64,000 bases of DNA from Niabella aurantiaca DSM 17617 (GTDB lineage Bacteria > Bacteroidota > Bacteroidia > Chitinophagales > Chitinophagaceae): contig NZ_KB893627.1 of the NCBI RefSeq assembly GCF_000374125.1, positions 1-64,000 of the forward strand. Direction: 5' to 3'. Positions 53,406-62,155 of the stretch are shown piece after piece. The notes under the pieces were generated by a model. The model did not search any database. It worked only from the letters and a program-made list of their open reading frames with translations, and had not been told where the DNA came from. Position numbers and translations under genes: made by a program. Numbering within the stretch: the stretch's first letter is position 1; each line of letters starts with the position of its first letter.

Positions 53406-54446
53406 TCAATATCGCGTTTGCTTAAATTCGGCTTCCATTTTTTTCATTTCGGTATCAGAAAGATCCTGCTGTGCAACGACGATGCGGTAGGTGAATTTTT
53501 TTGACTGGTGTGGCTGAAGCGTAAGGTTTAGAGCGTCCTTACCCTTGCTGAATACGGACCGGCCCAGGGGGTTGAGGGCAAAGAGCCCATAGCCGCGCGC
53601 ATGCCAGTAGGTGGGGTAACCGGTATTGGAAGGATGATCGAACATACCGATGGATATGGGCGCACCGTCTTTTTTTCCCTTCAGCATGGCCCAGGTACCC
53701 TGGCTGCTCCATACTGCATCGCCTTTGAGCCCGTTGGAGGCATAGTACATGCCTGTAGGTACATTGGCGCCGGAGGCTTTTACTTTTGTTACGTTTCCCT
53801 GGTTATCTGTAAATGACCGGGGTTCGGCGGAGGGCATTTCCAGCTCCTTGGCAAGCCGGATGGCAAAGAATCCATCTTTTACGTCCTTAAATACCATGGG
53901 TTTGTCCAGCGCTGTCAGTGTCGTAGACCGCGTTATATAAAACCGGTTGTCCTTTACTTCAAAAAAATACGTGGTGGATTCGTTCAGGAAGGGTTCGCCG
54001 GAATGGTTGACCCAGGTTGCCGTGGTTTGCAATTGCGCCTGGTTTTTTGATGCGGTCTGTTTCAGGATCTTCTTGTGCAGAATGGTCCCGTAATGATCCT
54101 TTTTGGCAGCAGGAATGGCCGAGGAGTTGTTCCAGAAATCAATGCCGTTTACCGATTCATAGTTCATCCAGATGCCCACGTGGTGCGGATGGTCGGTGCT
54201 TTCGCCGGGTATGGTCTTTACCGGGAACCCGCGGGTAACGGTAATGCCATCGAGGGTATTGACGGGGTAGAGGAATGGTTTGGCAATGGAGTCTGTATAA
54301 CAGTAGGCCGTAAGCAGGTGCCCGTTATAGGTGACATCTACCTGTTTCTGATCCGGGCGTGCGACCAGGGCAAAGCCTTTTTCAGAAGATTGCGCGGTGG
54401 CGGCGAGGGTATATAGCAGGAACAGGGCCAGAAAATTACTTTTCAT
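53406..54446 (-). CDS. PmoA/DUF6807 family exported protein
   Basis: 346 residues with a signal peptide (MKSNFLALFLLYTLAATAQS). The body (LLTAYCYTDSIAKPFLYPVN, ESTDHPHHVGIWMNYESVNG, MFDHPSNTGYPTYWHARGYG, and LNPLGRSVFSKGKDALNLTL) fits the PmoA/DUF6807 family. The name comes from automated similarity to a methane-oxygenase label and does not imply methane oxidation. Members often lie near sugar oxidoreductases. Function unknown; envelope. Complete. Confidence 0.87.
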   Translation of the reverse strand: MKSNFLALFLLYTLAATAQSSEKGFALVARPDQKQVDVTYNGHLLTAYCYTDSIAKPFLYPVNTLDGITVTRGFPVKTIPGESTDHPHHVGIWMNYESVNGIDFWNNSSAIPAAKKDHYGTILHKKILKQTASKNQAQLQTTATWVNHSGEPFLNESTTYFFEVKDNRFYITRSTTLTALDKPMVFKDVKDGFFAIRLAKELEMPSAEPRSFTDNQGNVTKVKASGANVPTGMYYASNGLKGDAVWSSQGTWAMLKGKKDGAPISIGMFDHPSNTGYPTYWHARGYGLFALNPLGRSVFSKGKDALNLTLQPHQSKKFTYRIVVAQQDLSDTEMKKMEAEFKQTRY

Positions 54447-54576
54447 ATCATTTGTTTTGAAAGATCGTTAAGAAGATCAAAGATAAGAAAGGCCGGCAAC
54501 GGGATGAAAAAGAAAAACCGCCGTCCGCAGGACATATAAGAATGCAGACAGCAGTTTTTAAGATGAACGGTCCGGA

Positions 54577-56991
54577 TCAGAAACGGTAGCTTACGCTGAA
54601 CCGTATATTGCGCGGTGGTTCGGTCTGATAATAGTAGGCCGGTTTTAACGAGGCTTGACTCCAGTCGCCATAGATCGAAGGCATTTCGTAGTACGAGCCG
54701 GTATAGAGGTAGCTGTCAAGGATATTAAAGACATTCAGCGTGAAGCGGTATCGGTCCCGTGTATAGAACAACCCGCCGTCCAGTTTTAAATAATCGGGCA
54801 ATTGCTGTCCTTCAATGGACCACCCGGTGTAGCGGCCAATAAGAGACGTGACTCCTCCGGAAAGGCCCAGGCCCTGTAATGCCCCCGTTTGCAACTCATA
54901 GGAGAACCAGGCGTTGGATGTATGCCTGGCGTAGCCGGGTACGATCTGACCTACGGTATATAGGCCGGCTGCGCCGGGAGCTACTTTCGTAATAAGGCCT
55001 TCTGTAAAGGCATAGTTGGCCATAGCGGTAAATCCCGGAAGGATCGTGCCCCTTATGTCCAGCTCAACACCCCTGGCTACTTTTTCTCCCAGCACAATGC
55101 TGGTAGGCGCGCCGGGGTCGGATTGGGGGTCGGCTGTCAATTCATTTTGTTTTAGTATGCGGTAAACGGAAAGCGTGGTCATCCAGCGGTTGTGGAACCA
55201 GTTCTTTTTGATGCCCAGTTCCATATTATTGCCGGTGACCGGTTTTAGTTTTCCTCCGTTGGTAAGTACACCGGTCTGCGGAATAAAAGCCTGGTCGTAT
55301 AAACCGTACACAGAAAGGGTCTGATCGATCGAATAACTCAGACCCGCTCTTGGGGTGAAATGCCTGGCTTTTGAAAAATCTGTACCGGTGCCATAGATCT
55401 GGCTTACATCAGTGTAACGGCCGGCAAGGGTAAGTCTTAAACGCTCGCGGAAAAAGGCCAGTTCGTCTTGTACATAAATGCTGGAATACCGCTGGGTCTG
55501 GATCCCGCCTGCGGCAATTGCCCGCTCTTCCAGCGGCTTGCTCCGGTCAAAGACCGGGTAGCCGTTGTCTGGAACGCCATAGCCGGGATTTTCCGGATCA
55601 AACAGGGCGCCCAGGGTATCGAGGTCGTGCGACTGCCCCCAGTCGGCATAGTATTTTTTGTCGGCGGCATCCACGCCTGCTAAAATCCGGTGCCGGACGG
55701 TACCGGTGCGGAACTCTCCGTTTAAGAATACCTGGCCCAATGCCATATTGCTTTTTGCATCCCAGAGACCGATGTTCCGGATCAGGTGACCGGTAACAGA
55801 GTCCATAAGAGAGGGCCAGGAGCTCATGCCGGCCTGGTTGTACCGGAAGTAGGAGCCTTGTGCCGTCAGCTTCCAGTTGGGGTTAAAAGCATGCTCGAAA
55901 GTAAGGTAACCGCTCTGGTCGTTGATCCTGGTAGGAGGCAGGCCGGGATTGGTAAAAGTCAGGTTCCGGGGGTAAGTGCCATAGCCGGATCTGGAAAATA
56001 TATAATACGAGCCTACCTCGGTCATCTTTGCGAACTGGCCGTTGTACTCCAGCGTTACTTTGGTCTTTTCATCCAGCTGGTAGGAGATTACCGGGGCAAT
56101 AATGTAGCGGTTGTTGTATTCAAAATTGCGGTGGGAGCCTCTGTTCTGCGCCGCTATGTTTAAACGGTATAATAATTTTTTGTCTTTGCTCAGGCTTCCG
56201 TCCAGGTCCAGGCCGGCCCGGTACAGATCAAAGCTTCCCAGGGTAAGATTGACTTCGCCTTTTGTGATCCCCGTCGGTTTTTTGGTAACGATGTTGTACA
56301 AACCACTTGGGTCGCCGTTGGCCAGCATGAACCCGGCTGGTCCTTTTACAAATTCCACCCGGTCCACAAAGCTCATATCTTCTGTTAACGGCCCCCAGTA
56401 TGAAGCCACTACATTAAAGCCGTTCCGGAATGCCTGTATCTGGGAGCCCCTGGCAGTAATATTCGCATACAGATCGCCCCAGTGCTCTACTCTTGTAGCG
56501 CCGCTTACATTCCGCACCAGTCCGTCGCTCATACTGATCACCTGTTGTTGCGCCAGAGCTGCCTGATCTACTACCTGTATGTTCTGCGGCGTTTCCAGCA
56601 GTGATGTTTTCAGACGCAGGCTTACGGATGCATGTTCGGTGCTTTTGCGCGCGTTGACAAATACCGCGTCCAGTTCCCGGGCCGTTTCCTTAATGACGAA
56701 ATGCTCGGTGAGCATTGCTCCCTTAGCGATCACAATGGCCCGTTCCTGGGGAGCAGCTTCTGCGGCGGATACGGACAGGGTCCAGTTCCCGGGCTTTATA
56801 TTCTTTATTTCATAATAGCCCTCTTCATTACTCAGGGATGTTTGTTGTGTACCCCGTATAGCAACGGTGATATACGGCGCAGGTTTACCGTCAGATGTGG
56901 TAATGACGCCGCTGATCTTTCCGGACTGCGCCATAAGAAAAGAGGTGATCAAAAAGGAACAAAGGAGTAGGAGGGTATGCTTTTGCTTCAT
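54577..56991 (-). CDS. TonB-dependent siderophore receptor
   Basis: 804 residues. Signal peptide MKQKHTLLLLCSFLITSFLM. A carboxypeptidase-regulatory-like beta domain follows (about 25-100, GKISGVITTSDGKPAPYITV). The plug then has the siderophore-receptor signature LLETPQNIQVVDQAALAQQQ and FVDRVEFVKGPAGFMLANGD, and a ~22-strand barrel ends in aromatic Phe (VSYRF). It imports ferric siderophores across the outer membrane with TonB energy. A consensus -7 box without -33, and a tandem 17-bp direct repeat upstream, point to activator control. Complete. Confidence 0.93.
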   Translation of the reverse strand: MKQKHTLLLLCSFLITSFLMAQSGKISGVITTSDGKPAPYITVAIRGTQQTSLSNEEGYYEIKNIKPGNWTLSVSAAEAAPQERAIVIAKGAMLTEHFVIKETARELDAVFVNARKSTEHASVSLRLKTSLLETPQNIQVVDQAALAQQQVISMSDGLVRNVSGATRVEHWGDLYANITARGSQIQAFRNGFNVVASYWGPLTEDMSFVDRVEFVKGPAGFMLANGDPSGLYNIVTKKPTGITKGEVNLTLGSFDLYRAGLDLDGSLSKDKKLLYRLNIAAQNRGSHRNFEYNNRYIIAPVISYQLDEKTKVTLEYNGQFAKMTEVGSYYIFSRSGYGTYPRNLTFTNPGLPPTRINDQSGYLTFEHAFNPNWKLTAQGSYFRYNQAGMSSWPSLMDSVTGHLIRNIGLWDAKSNMALGQVFLNGEFRTGTVRHRILAGVDAADKKYYADWGQSHDLDTLGALFDPENPGYGVPDNGYPVFDRSKPLEERAIAAGGIQTQRYSSIYVQDELAFFRERLRLTLAGRYTDVSQIYGTGTDFSKARHFTPRAGLSYSIDQTLSVYGLYDQAFIPQTGVLTNGGKLKPVTGNNMELGIKKNWFHNRWMTTLSVYRILKQNELTADPQSDPGAPTSIVLGEKVARGVELDIRGTILPGFTAMANYAFTEGLITKVAPGAAGLYTVGQIVPGYARHTSNAWFSYELQTGALQGLGLSGGVTSLIGRYTGWSIEGQQLPDYLKLDGGLFYTRDRYRFTLNVFNILDSYLYTGSYYEMPSIYGDWSQASLKPAYYYQTEPPRNIRFSVSYRF

Positions 56992-57013
56992 TATAGATTT
57001 ATTTTAGACGGCG

Positions 57014-57021
57014 CAAATCTA
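57014..57021 (-). promoter_or_regulatory. Promoter -7 box of the TonB receptor
   Basis: TAGATTTG on the minus strand is a perfect -7 match 23 bases before the start. The -33 position (57041-57043) reads AAC, so the promoter likely needs an activator. Confidence 0.6.
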
Positions 57022-57042
57022 TTTTTTGAAGCAGGAAAACGT

Positions 57043-57080
57043 TTACGGGATCAGGAAAAGAAGTTACGGGATCAGGAAAA
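57043..57080. promoter_or_regulatory. Tandem 17-bp direct repeat, probable activator site
   Basis: TTACGGGATCAGGAAAA occurs exactly twice, at 57043-57059 and 57064-57080. The starts are 21 bases apart, two helix turns. The proximal copy abuts the -33 position of the TonB receptor promoter. Direct repeats with this spacing are typical of activators such as AraC-type or LytTR proteins. Confidence 0.65.
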
Positions 57081-57243
57081 AATCAGCAGTTGATGGTGCA
57101 AAAGAGGCGGTTGGTAATGAACCGGTGTCAAAAGGGTCTTTATAAACTTATCGTCCGGTCGGTGAAACACTGACCGCGACGCAGGCCATGGCCGGTGAGA
57201 CTTTTTTCTTTTCGGGGTTTCCGGAGGGGACCTGGGAAAAATG

Positions 57244-57273
57244 AAAAAACCGTATCAGATCCTGATACGGTTT
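57244..57273 (-). terminator. Terminator of secDF
   Basis: AAACCGTATCAG and CTGATACGGTTT form a perfect 12-bp stem with a 3-base loop (57247-57273), followed by T on the minus strand. Confidence 0.85.
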
Positions 57274-57299
57274 CTATTGATAGATGCTATCTGTTTTGT

Positions 57300-60200
57300 T
57301 TAATGATGCTCCGGCTGTACTTTAACAGCAGCGTTGCTCTTTCCTTTTCTGGAGAGGCCTCCTCTAAGGTCTACCAGTACCGGTGCTGCTACAAAGATAG
57401 AAGAGTAAACCCCGGTAACCACACCGATCAGCATGGCGAAGGCAAACCCTCTTACAGCCTCGCCTCCGAAAATGAACAGGATCAGCACGGTAATGAACAC
57501 GGTGAGGGAGGTCATAATGGTACGGCTCAGGGTATCATTGATCGCTTTATTCACCAGCGTTTTCTGATCCAGGTTCGGATACAGTCTTCCATCTTCCCGG
57601 ATCCGGTCAAATACCACCACCGTATCGTTCATGGAGAAACCGATCACCGTCAGGATCGCCGCAATAAAATGCTGATCAATTTCCAGCGGGAAAGGCACCC
57701 ATTCTCTTGCATAGGAGAACACGATCAACGTTACCAGAGCATCGTGCAGCAGCGAGAAGATCGTACCCAAAGAGTACCTCCAGTCGCGGAACCGCAGGAA
57801 GATGTACACGAAGATGGCCAGTATTGCCAGCACGGTTGCTGTAACAGCACCTCTCTTCAGATCATCAGAGATGGTGGGCAATACCTTTTTGGTACCTATT
57901 TTATATTGTGTATCGAACTGCTCAAAGCTGGTTCCCGGTGGTAGATGATTTTTTAATCCGTCATACAGCTTATGGGCTACGACGGAGTCGGCCCTGGTCG
58001 TATTCGGATCAGTGATGAGGTAGGAAGTGGTGATGTCCAGTGCGCTGGCGTCGCCTACGGTCTTGATGAACGGATTTTCGTCATTAAAGGCAACCTTCAC
58101 ATCATCCCGTATTTTTTCTACGTCTACTTTTTTACCAAAGTCTACCCGGAAGGATCGTCCACCATTGAATTCCACACCATAGTCGAAGCCGTGGAAAATG
58201 GTACCGATCGATAACAGCAGGATCACTACGGAGATGCCGTAAGCGATTTTCCTGAACTCAATAAATTTAAAAGCACTGTGCTTGAAGATACTGCGGCTCA
58301 GACCGGTAAAGTATTTCAGGTGGCGGTTCTTGTTGGTGAACCAATCAGTTACCCAGCGGCTTACCAGGATCCCGCAGAACAGGGAAAGCAGCAGACCGAG
58401 GATCTGTGTGGTTGCAAAACCTTTCACCGGTCCTAACCCGAAGTAATACAGGATAAAGGCCGTGATCAATGTGGTTACGTGACCATCCAGCACCGGTGCC
58501 AGGGACCGGTTATAACCGTCATTGATGGCCGATATATAACTCTTACCCTTGGTCAGCTCTTCCTTGATCCGTTCATAAATGATTACATTACTGTCTACCG
58601 CCATACCAATGGTCAGCACCAGACCGGCAATACCGGGTGCGGTGAGGGTAGCGCCCAGACCGGCCAGTACGCCTACAGTGAACAGCAGGTTCAGGATCAA
58701 TGCAATATTGGCCACCCATCCGCTGGTATTGTAGTAGATCAGCATCAATATGAAGATCACAATAAAGGAGATGGTAAAGGACATCAGTCCGCCTTTGATC
58801 GCTGCTTCACCCAGGGTAGGTCCTACGGTTTCATCCGATACGATCTTGGCCGGTGCCGGCAGTTTACCGATCTTGAGGATGTTGGCCAGATCCTTAGCTT
58901 CTTCTGCGCTGAAGCTGCCGGAGATGCTGGAACGGCCGCCTTCGATAACATCGTTTACAACAGGAGCGGAATACACCTGGTTGTCTACTACAATGGCGAT
59001 ATGTTTACCTTTATTGGCGCGGGTCATATCGGCCCATACGCGGCTTCCGATCGCATCCATTTCAAGGGATACATTGGTTTTACCGGTCTGATCATAGTCG
59101 GCGCCGGCATTGGTTACGTGTTCCCCTTCCAGTTTGGCTTTATCACGTCCGTTGGTTTTGATGGCATAAAGGGCCACCATATTGCTTTTCTTGTTGCCGA
59201 TCTTATCCGGCATACCATACATCCAGGCAATTTCGGAAGGGAACTGGGACCGGATGGCTGGTGCCGTAAGCATGGCTCTTACATCCGCAGTATCTTTAAT
59301 ATTCACCTGTCCGATGATGCCCATATCCGACAATGAACCCCGCTCATCTACCGGGGGGATCAGTGTGCCCCAGATATGCTTTTTCAGTTCCTGCTGCTGG
59401 CTTGCAGCGGCGTCTCCTGTTTTAGCAGCGTTCTTATCCGCATTGGCTAATTGTGACAGCTGATCCTGTAATTTTTTTGCCGTATCTGTTCCTGCTGTTT
59501 TTGCAGAGTCCGTTTGGGCAACCGCGCCGGCAGCTACACTTGCAGAATCGGCTTTAACCGTGCTGTCTTTTGCAGATTTGCCGGAATTCTGGGCGAAGTA
59601 GATCTCATCCGCCTTCTGAAGATTGCCCCACAGTTCAGAAATGTTATACACTTCCCAGAACTGCAGGTTGGCGGAGGCCTGTAAGTTTTTACGTACCCGC
59701 TCTTTATCCTGAACACCCGGCAATTCTACAGAAATGATCTGTTTGCTGGGATCCGGGTTGATGCTGGGTTGGGCCACCCCGAATTTATCGATACGGGTAG
59801 TGATCAGCCGGGCTGTATTGTCAAAAGCCGCTTTGGCCTGCTCCTGGAGGAACCGGGTTACCTTGGCATCGTTATCGGTTACTTTTAAGCTTTCGCGGTT
59901 TGCGGTAGCAAAAAGGGAGGCAAGGGGCGTATTGGGGCTTAATTTTTTAAACTCTTCTACAAACAGGGTAATGAAATTGGCATCACTGTTCCCTTTGCGT
60001 TTATCAGCATTTGCAAGCGCTTTTAAAAAGTTGGGGTCTTTTGAATCGTTGGCAAGGGTCTGCAGCAATCCGTTCATTTCCACTTCCATGGTAACGTTCA
60101 TCCCGCCCTGGAGATCCAGGCCAAGGTTGAGCTCTTCTTCTTTCGCTTTCTGGTAGCTGATGGCACCGGTGATTCCGTAAGTGATGGTTTCGTCTTTCGT

Positions 60201-60446
60201 ACTGTCTTTTAAACGGGTCAGGCGATCGTTGTAGAGCTGGTTCAGCTTTTCCTGGTACACCTCCTGCGAGTCTTTATTGGAGGGGAATTTCTGGGCAGCA
60301 GTCTGGTAGTTCGCATTTACATAATTGTGCGCAATCGTTTCCAATTTCTTTTCGTGGTTGCGGACAAACCATGTAAATGACAGCTGGTAGAGTGAGTAGA
60401 TAATGAGTAAGATTGTAAAAAATCTAACCAGTCCTTTAAGTTGCAT
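57300..60446 (-). CDS. secDF: Fused protein translocase subunit SecDF
   Basis: 1048 residues. The SecD half has helix 1 at the start, a large periplasmic P1 region, and the membrane motif DVGAGLAL-like block (NLGLDLQGGMNVTMEVEM near 95-112; IGMAVDSNVIIYERIKEELT). The SecF half begins near 720 (GFDYGVEFNGGRSFRVDFGK; FSMNDTVVVFDRIREDG). Twelve helices in total. It uses the proton gradient to pull exported proteins out of SecYEG. A low-complexity Ala/Lys/Asp linker (about 290-360) enlarges the P1 region compared with most SecD. Fusion is usual in Bacteroidota. Confidence 0.97.
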   Translation of the reverse strand: MQLKGLVRFFTILLIIYSLYQLSFTWFVRNHEKKLETIAHNYVNANYQTAAQKFPSNKDSQEVYQEKLNQLYNDRLTRLKDSTKDETITYGITGAISYQKAKEEELNLGLDLQGGMNVTMEVEMNGLLQTLANDSKDPNFLKALANADKRKGNSDANFITLFVEEFKKLSPNTPLASLFATANRESLKVTDNDAKVTRFLQEQAKAAFDNTARLITTRIDKFGVAQPSINPDPSKQIISVELPGVQDKERVRKNLQASANLQFWEVYNISELWGNLQKADEIYFAQNSGKSAKDSTVKADSASVAAGAVAQTDSAKTAGTDTAKKLQDQLSQLANADKNAAKTGDAAASQQQELKKHIWGTLIPPVDERGSLSDMGIIGQVNIKDTADVRAMLTAPAIRSQFPSEIAWMYGMPDKIGNKKSNMVALYAIKTNGRDKAKLEGEHVTNAGADYDQTGKTNVSLEMDAIGSRVWADMTRANKGKHIAIVVDNQVYSAPVVNDVIEGGRSSISGSFSAEEAKDLANILKIGKLPAPAKIVSDETVGPTLGEAAIKGGLMSFTISFIVIFILMLIYYNTSGWVANIALILNLLFTVGVLAGLGATLTAPGIAGLVLTIGMAVDSNVIIYERIKEELTKGKSYISAINDGYNRSLAPVLDGHVTTLITAFILYYFGLGPVKGFATTQILGLLLSLFCGILVSRWVTDWFTNKNRHLKYFTGLSRSIFKHSAFKFIEFRKIAYGISVVILLLSIGTIFHGFDYGVEFNGGRSFRVDFGKKVDVEKIRDDVKVAFNDENPFIKTVGDASALDITTSYLITDPNTTRADSVVAHKLYDGLKNHLPPGTSFEQFDTQYKIGTKKVLPTISDDLKRGAVTATVLAILAIFVYIFLRFRDWRYSLGTIFSLLHDALVTLIVFSYAREWVPFPLEIDQHFIAAILTVIGFSMNDTVVVFDRIREDGRLYPNLDQKTLVNKAINDTLSRTIMTSLTVFITVLILFIFGGEAVRGFAFAMLIGVVTGVYSSIFVAAPVLVDLRGGLSRKGKSNAAVKVQPEHH

Positions 60447-60494
60447 ACGTTTTTGTTATTTAATCTTTGGTTCCTCTTTTGAATTTAAAGGCAG

Positions 60495-60502
60495 CAAAGA
60501 TA
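60495..60502 (-). promoter_or_regulatory. Promoter -7 box of secDF
   Basis: TATCTTTG on the minus strand, 48 bases before the start. No TTG is seen at -33. Confidence 0.45.
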
Positions 60503-60634
60503 AGGGTTATAGCGATATAGTGGATTTGGTTTTATACACGGGTTTTCTACTGTATAAATTTCTGTTTATACCCGCTTTTTATAGAATATTTCGATTTTTT
60601 CGGATTTGAAGTTCGAAGCTGTCTTTGTAACCCC

Positions 60635-60642
60635 TAAATTTG
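60635..60642 (+). promoter_or_regulatory. Promoter -7 box of the aminotransferase gene
   Basis: TAAATTTG, a perfect -7 match. TTCG lies 19 bases upstream (60612-60615) as a weak -33. Confidence 0.5.
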
Positions 60643-60679
60643 CCTGAATTTGTTTAAAAATCAATCATAAACGTTTAAA

Positions 60680-61870
60680 ATGTCGTTATCTTCTCTTTTG
60701 CAGCGTTTTAGCGAGCCTGAAACGCTGAAAATGGCCAAGTTAGGCCGCGAACTGAGGGCCCAGGGGATTGATGTGATCGATCTGAGTCTGGGTGAACCCG
60801 ATTTTGATACGCCCCAGCACATCAAGGAGGCTGCCATTAAGGCCATTCATGACAACTGGAGCCACTATTCACCGGTGCCCGGCTTTTTAGATGCCCGGGA
60901 GGCGGTTTGTACCAAGCTGAAAAGAGATAATAACCTGGATTACAAGCCGGAGCAGATCGTTATCTCTACCGGGGCCAAGCAAAGCCTGGCGAATGTGATC
61001 CTCGCATTGGTTGACGATGGAGAAGAGGTGATCATCCCCACTCCGTATTGGGTAACGTATTCCGAGCTGGTGAAAATTGCCCGGGGTAAGGTAGTGGAGA
61101 TCCGGACAACGGTGGAGCAGAAGCTCAAGATCTCTGCAGCCGACCTGGAAAAAGCCATTACCCCCAATACCAAAGCCTTCCTGTTCTCTTCTCCCTGTAA
61201 CCCTTCAGGGGCTGTTTACAGCCAGGAGGAGCTGGCCAGCCTGGTGGAAGTATTTAAAAAGCATCCGCAGGTCTACATCATTTCTGATGAGATCTATGAG
61301 TATATTAACTACGTAGGCAAGCATGAAAGCATCGCACAATTTGATGCCATCAAAGACCGGGTGATCGTTGTAAACGGGCTGGCAAAAGGGTTTGCCATGA
61401 CCGGCTGGCGTATCGGGTACACGGCGTCGACCGTAGAAATTGCAAAAGGAATGGAAAAGCTGCAGGGGCAGATCACCAGCGGAACCAACACCATTGCGCA
61501 AAAGGCAACGGTAACGGCGCTGACCGCGGACCTTACAGCTTCCCTTGAAATGACAAACGAATTTACCCGAAGGAAAAAACGCGTGATGGAACTGATCAGC
61601 GATGTTCCGGGTATTACCTGTACCGAGCCGGATGGCGCTTTTTATATCTTCCCGGATATGAGCAGCTATTTTGGAAAGTCGGACGGGGAAACGGCGGTCA
61701 AAGATTCTGCGGATCTTTGTATGTATATCCTGAATAAGGCGCATGTATCGTCTGTAATGGGTGCCGCTTTTGGAGAGCCGAATTGTGTCCGCTTTTCCTT
61801 TGCGAACAGTCTCGAAAAGATTGAAGAGGGCTGGAGCCGCATCAAAAAGGCATTGGCGCAGTTGAAATAA
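60680..61870 (+). CDS. aspC: Aspartate aminotransferase (class I, type Ib)
   Basis: 396 residues. LSLGEPDFDTPQHIKEAA and HYSPVPGFLDAREAV open the substrate/PLP region; SSPCNPSGAVYSQEE, ISDEIYEYINYVG and NGLAKGFAMTGWRIGYTAST (Schiff-base Lys in LAKGF) follow; the substrate-binding Arg lies in CVRFSFANS. The length and motifs match Ib aspartate/prephenate aminotransferases. Links oxaloacetate and glutamate to aspartate. The exact substrate range is not fixed by sequence. Terminator downstream. Confidence 0.93.
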   Translation: MSLSSLLQRFSEPETLKMAKLGRELRAQGIDVIDLSLGEPDFDTPQHIKEAAIKAIHDNWSHYSPVPGFLDAREAVCTKLKRDNNLDYKPEQIVISTGAKQSLANVILALVDDGEEVIIPTPYWVTYSELVKIARGKVVEIRTTVEQKLKISAADLEKAITPNTKAFLFSSPCNPSGAVYSQEELASLVEVFKKHPQVYIISDEIYEYINYVGKHESIAQFDAIKDRVIVVNGLAKGFAMTGWRIGYTASTVEIAKGMEKLQGQITSGTNTIAQKATVTALTADLTASLEMTNEFTRRKKRVMELISDVPGITCTEPDGAFYIFPDMSSYFGKSDGETAVKDSADLCMYILNKAHVSSVMGAAFGEPNCVRFSFANSLEKIEEGWSRIKKALAQLK

Positions 61871-61901
61871 ATGAAATGACAGCTCGCTGCTGAAGATTAA
61901 G

Positions 61902-61934
61902 AAGGACGCCCGGAAACGGGGGTCCTTTATTTTT
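61902..61934 (+). terminator. Terminator of the aminotransferase gene
   Basis: AAGGAC/GTCCTT outer stem and CCCG/CGGG inner stem with a GAAA loop, then a T-rich tail. Confidence 0.85.
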
Positions 61935-62155
61935 AGCGCAGAGCACCATTAGGTTCCAGGCGTCATCCGGGCCGGGTTCATTTTATTGCTCATGGACCAA
62001 CGGCCGGGTTTAAGGTGCCTTCCGGTTGCCCCTGGATGATGAACGACAAAATGATGCTTGCTCCCAACTGCCGGTTGGCCACTGTTTTACGTGGGATTTT
62101 AGTAACTTTAAGGGCCGGATCTGAGAAAAAATTGGTCTATTTTCCTTACAAAAAC

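Noticed and set aside
57972-59336. Plus-strand frames opposite secDF
   Set aside because: SecDF motifs are unambiguous on the minus strand; these are shadow frames.
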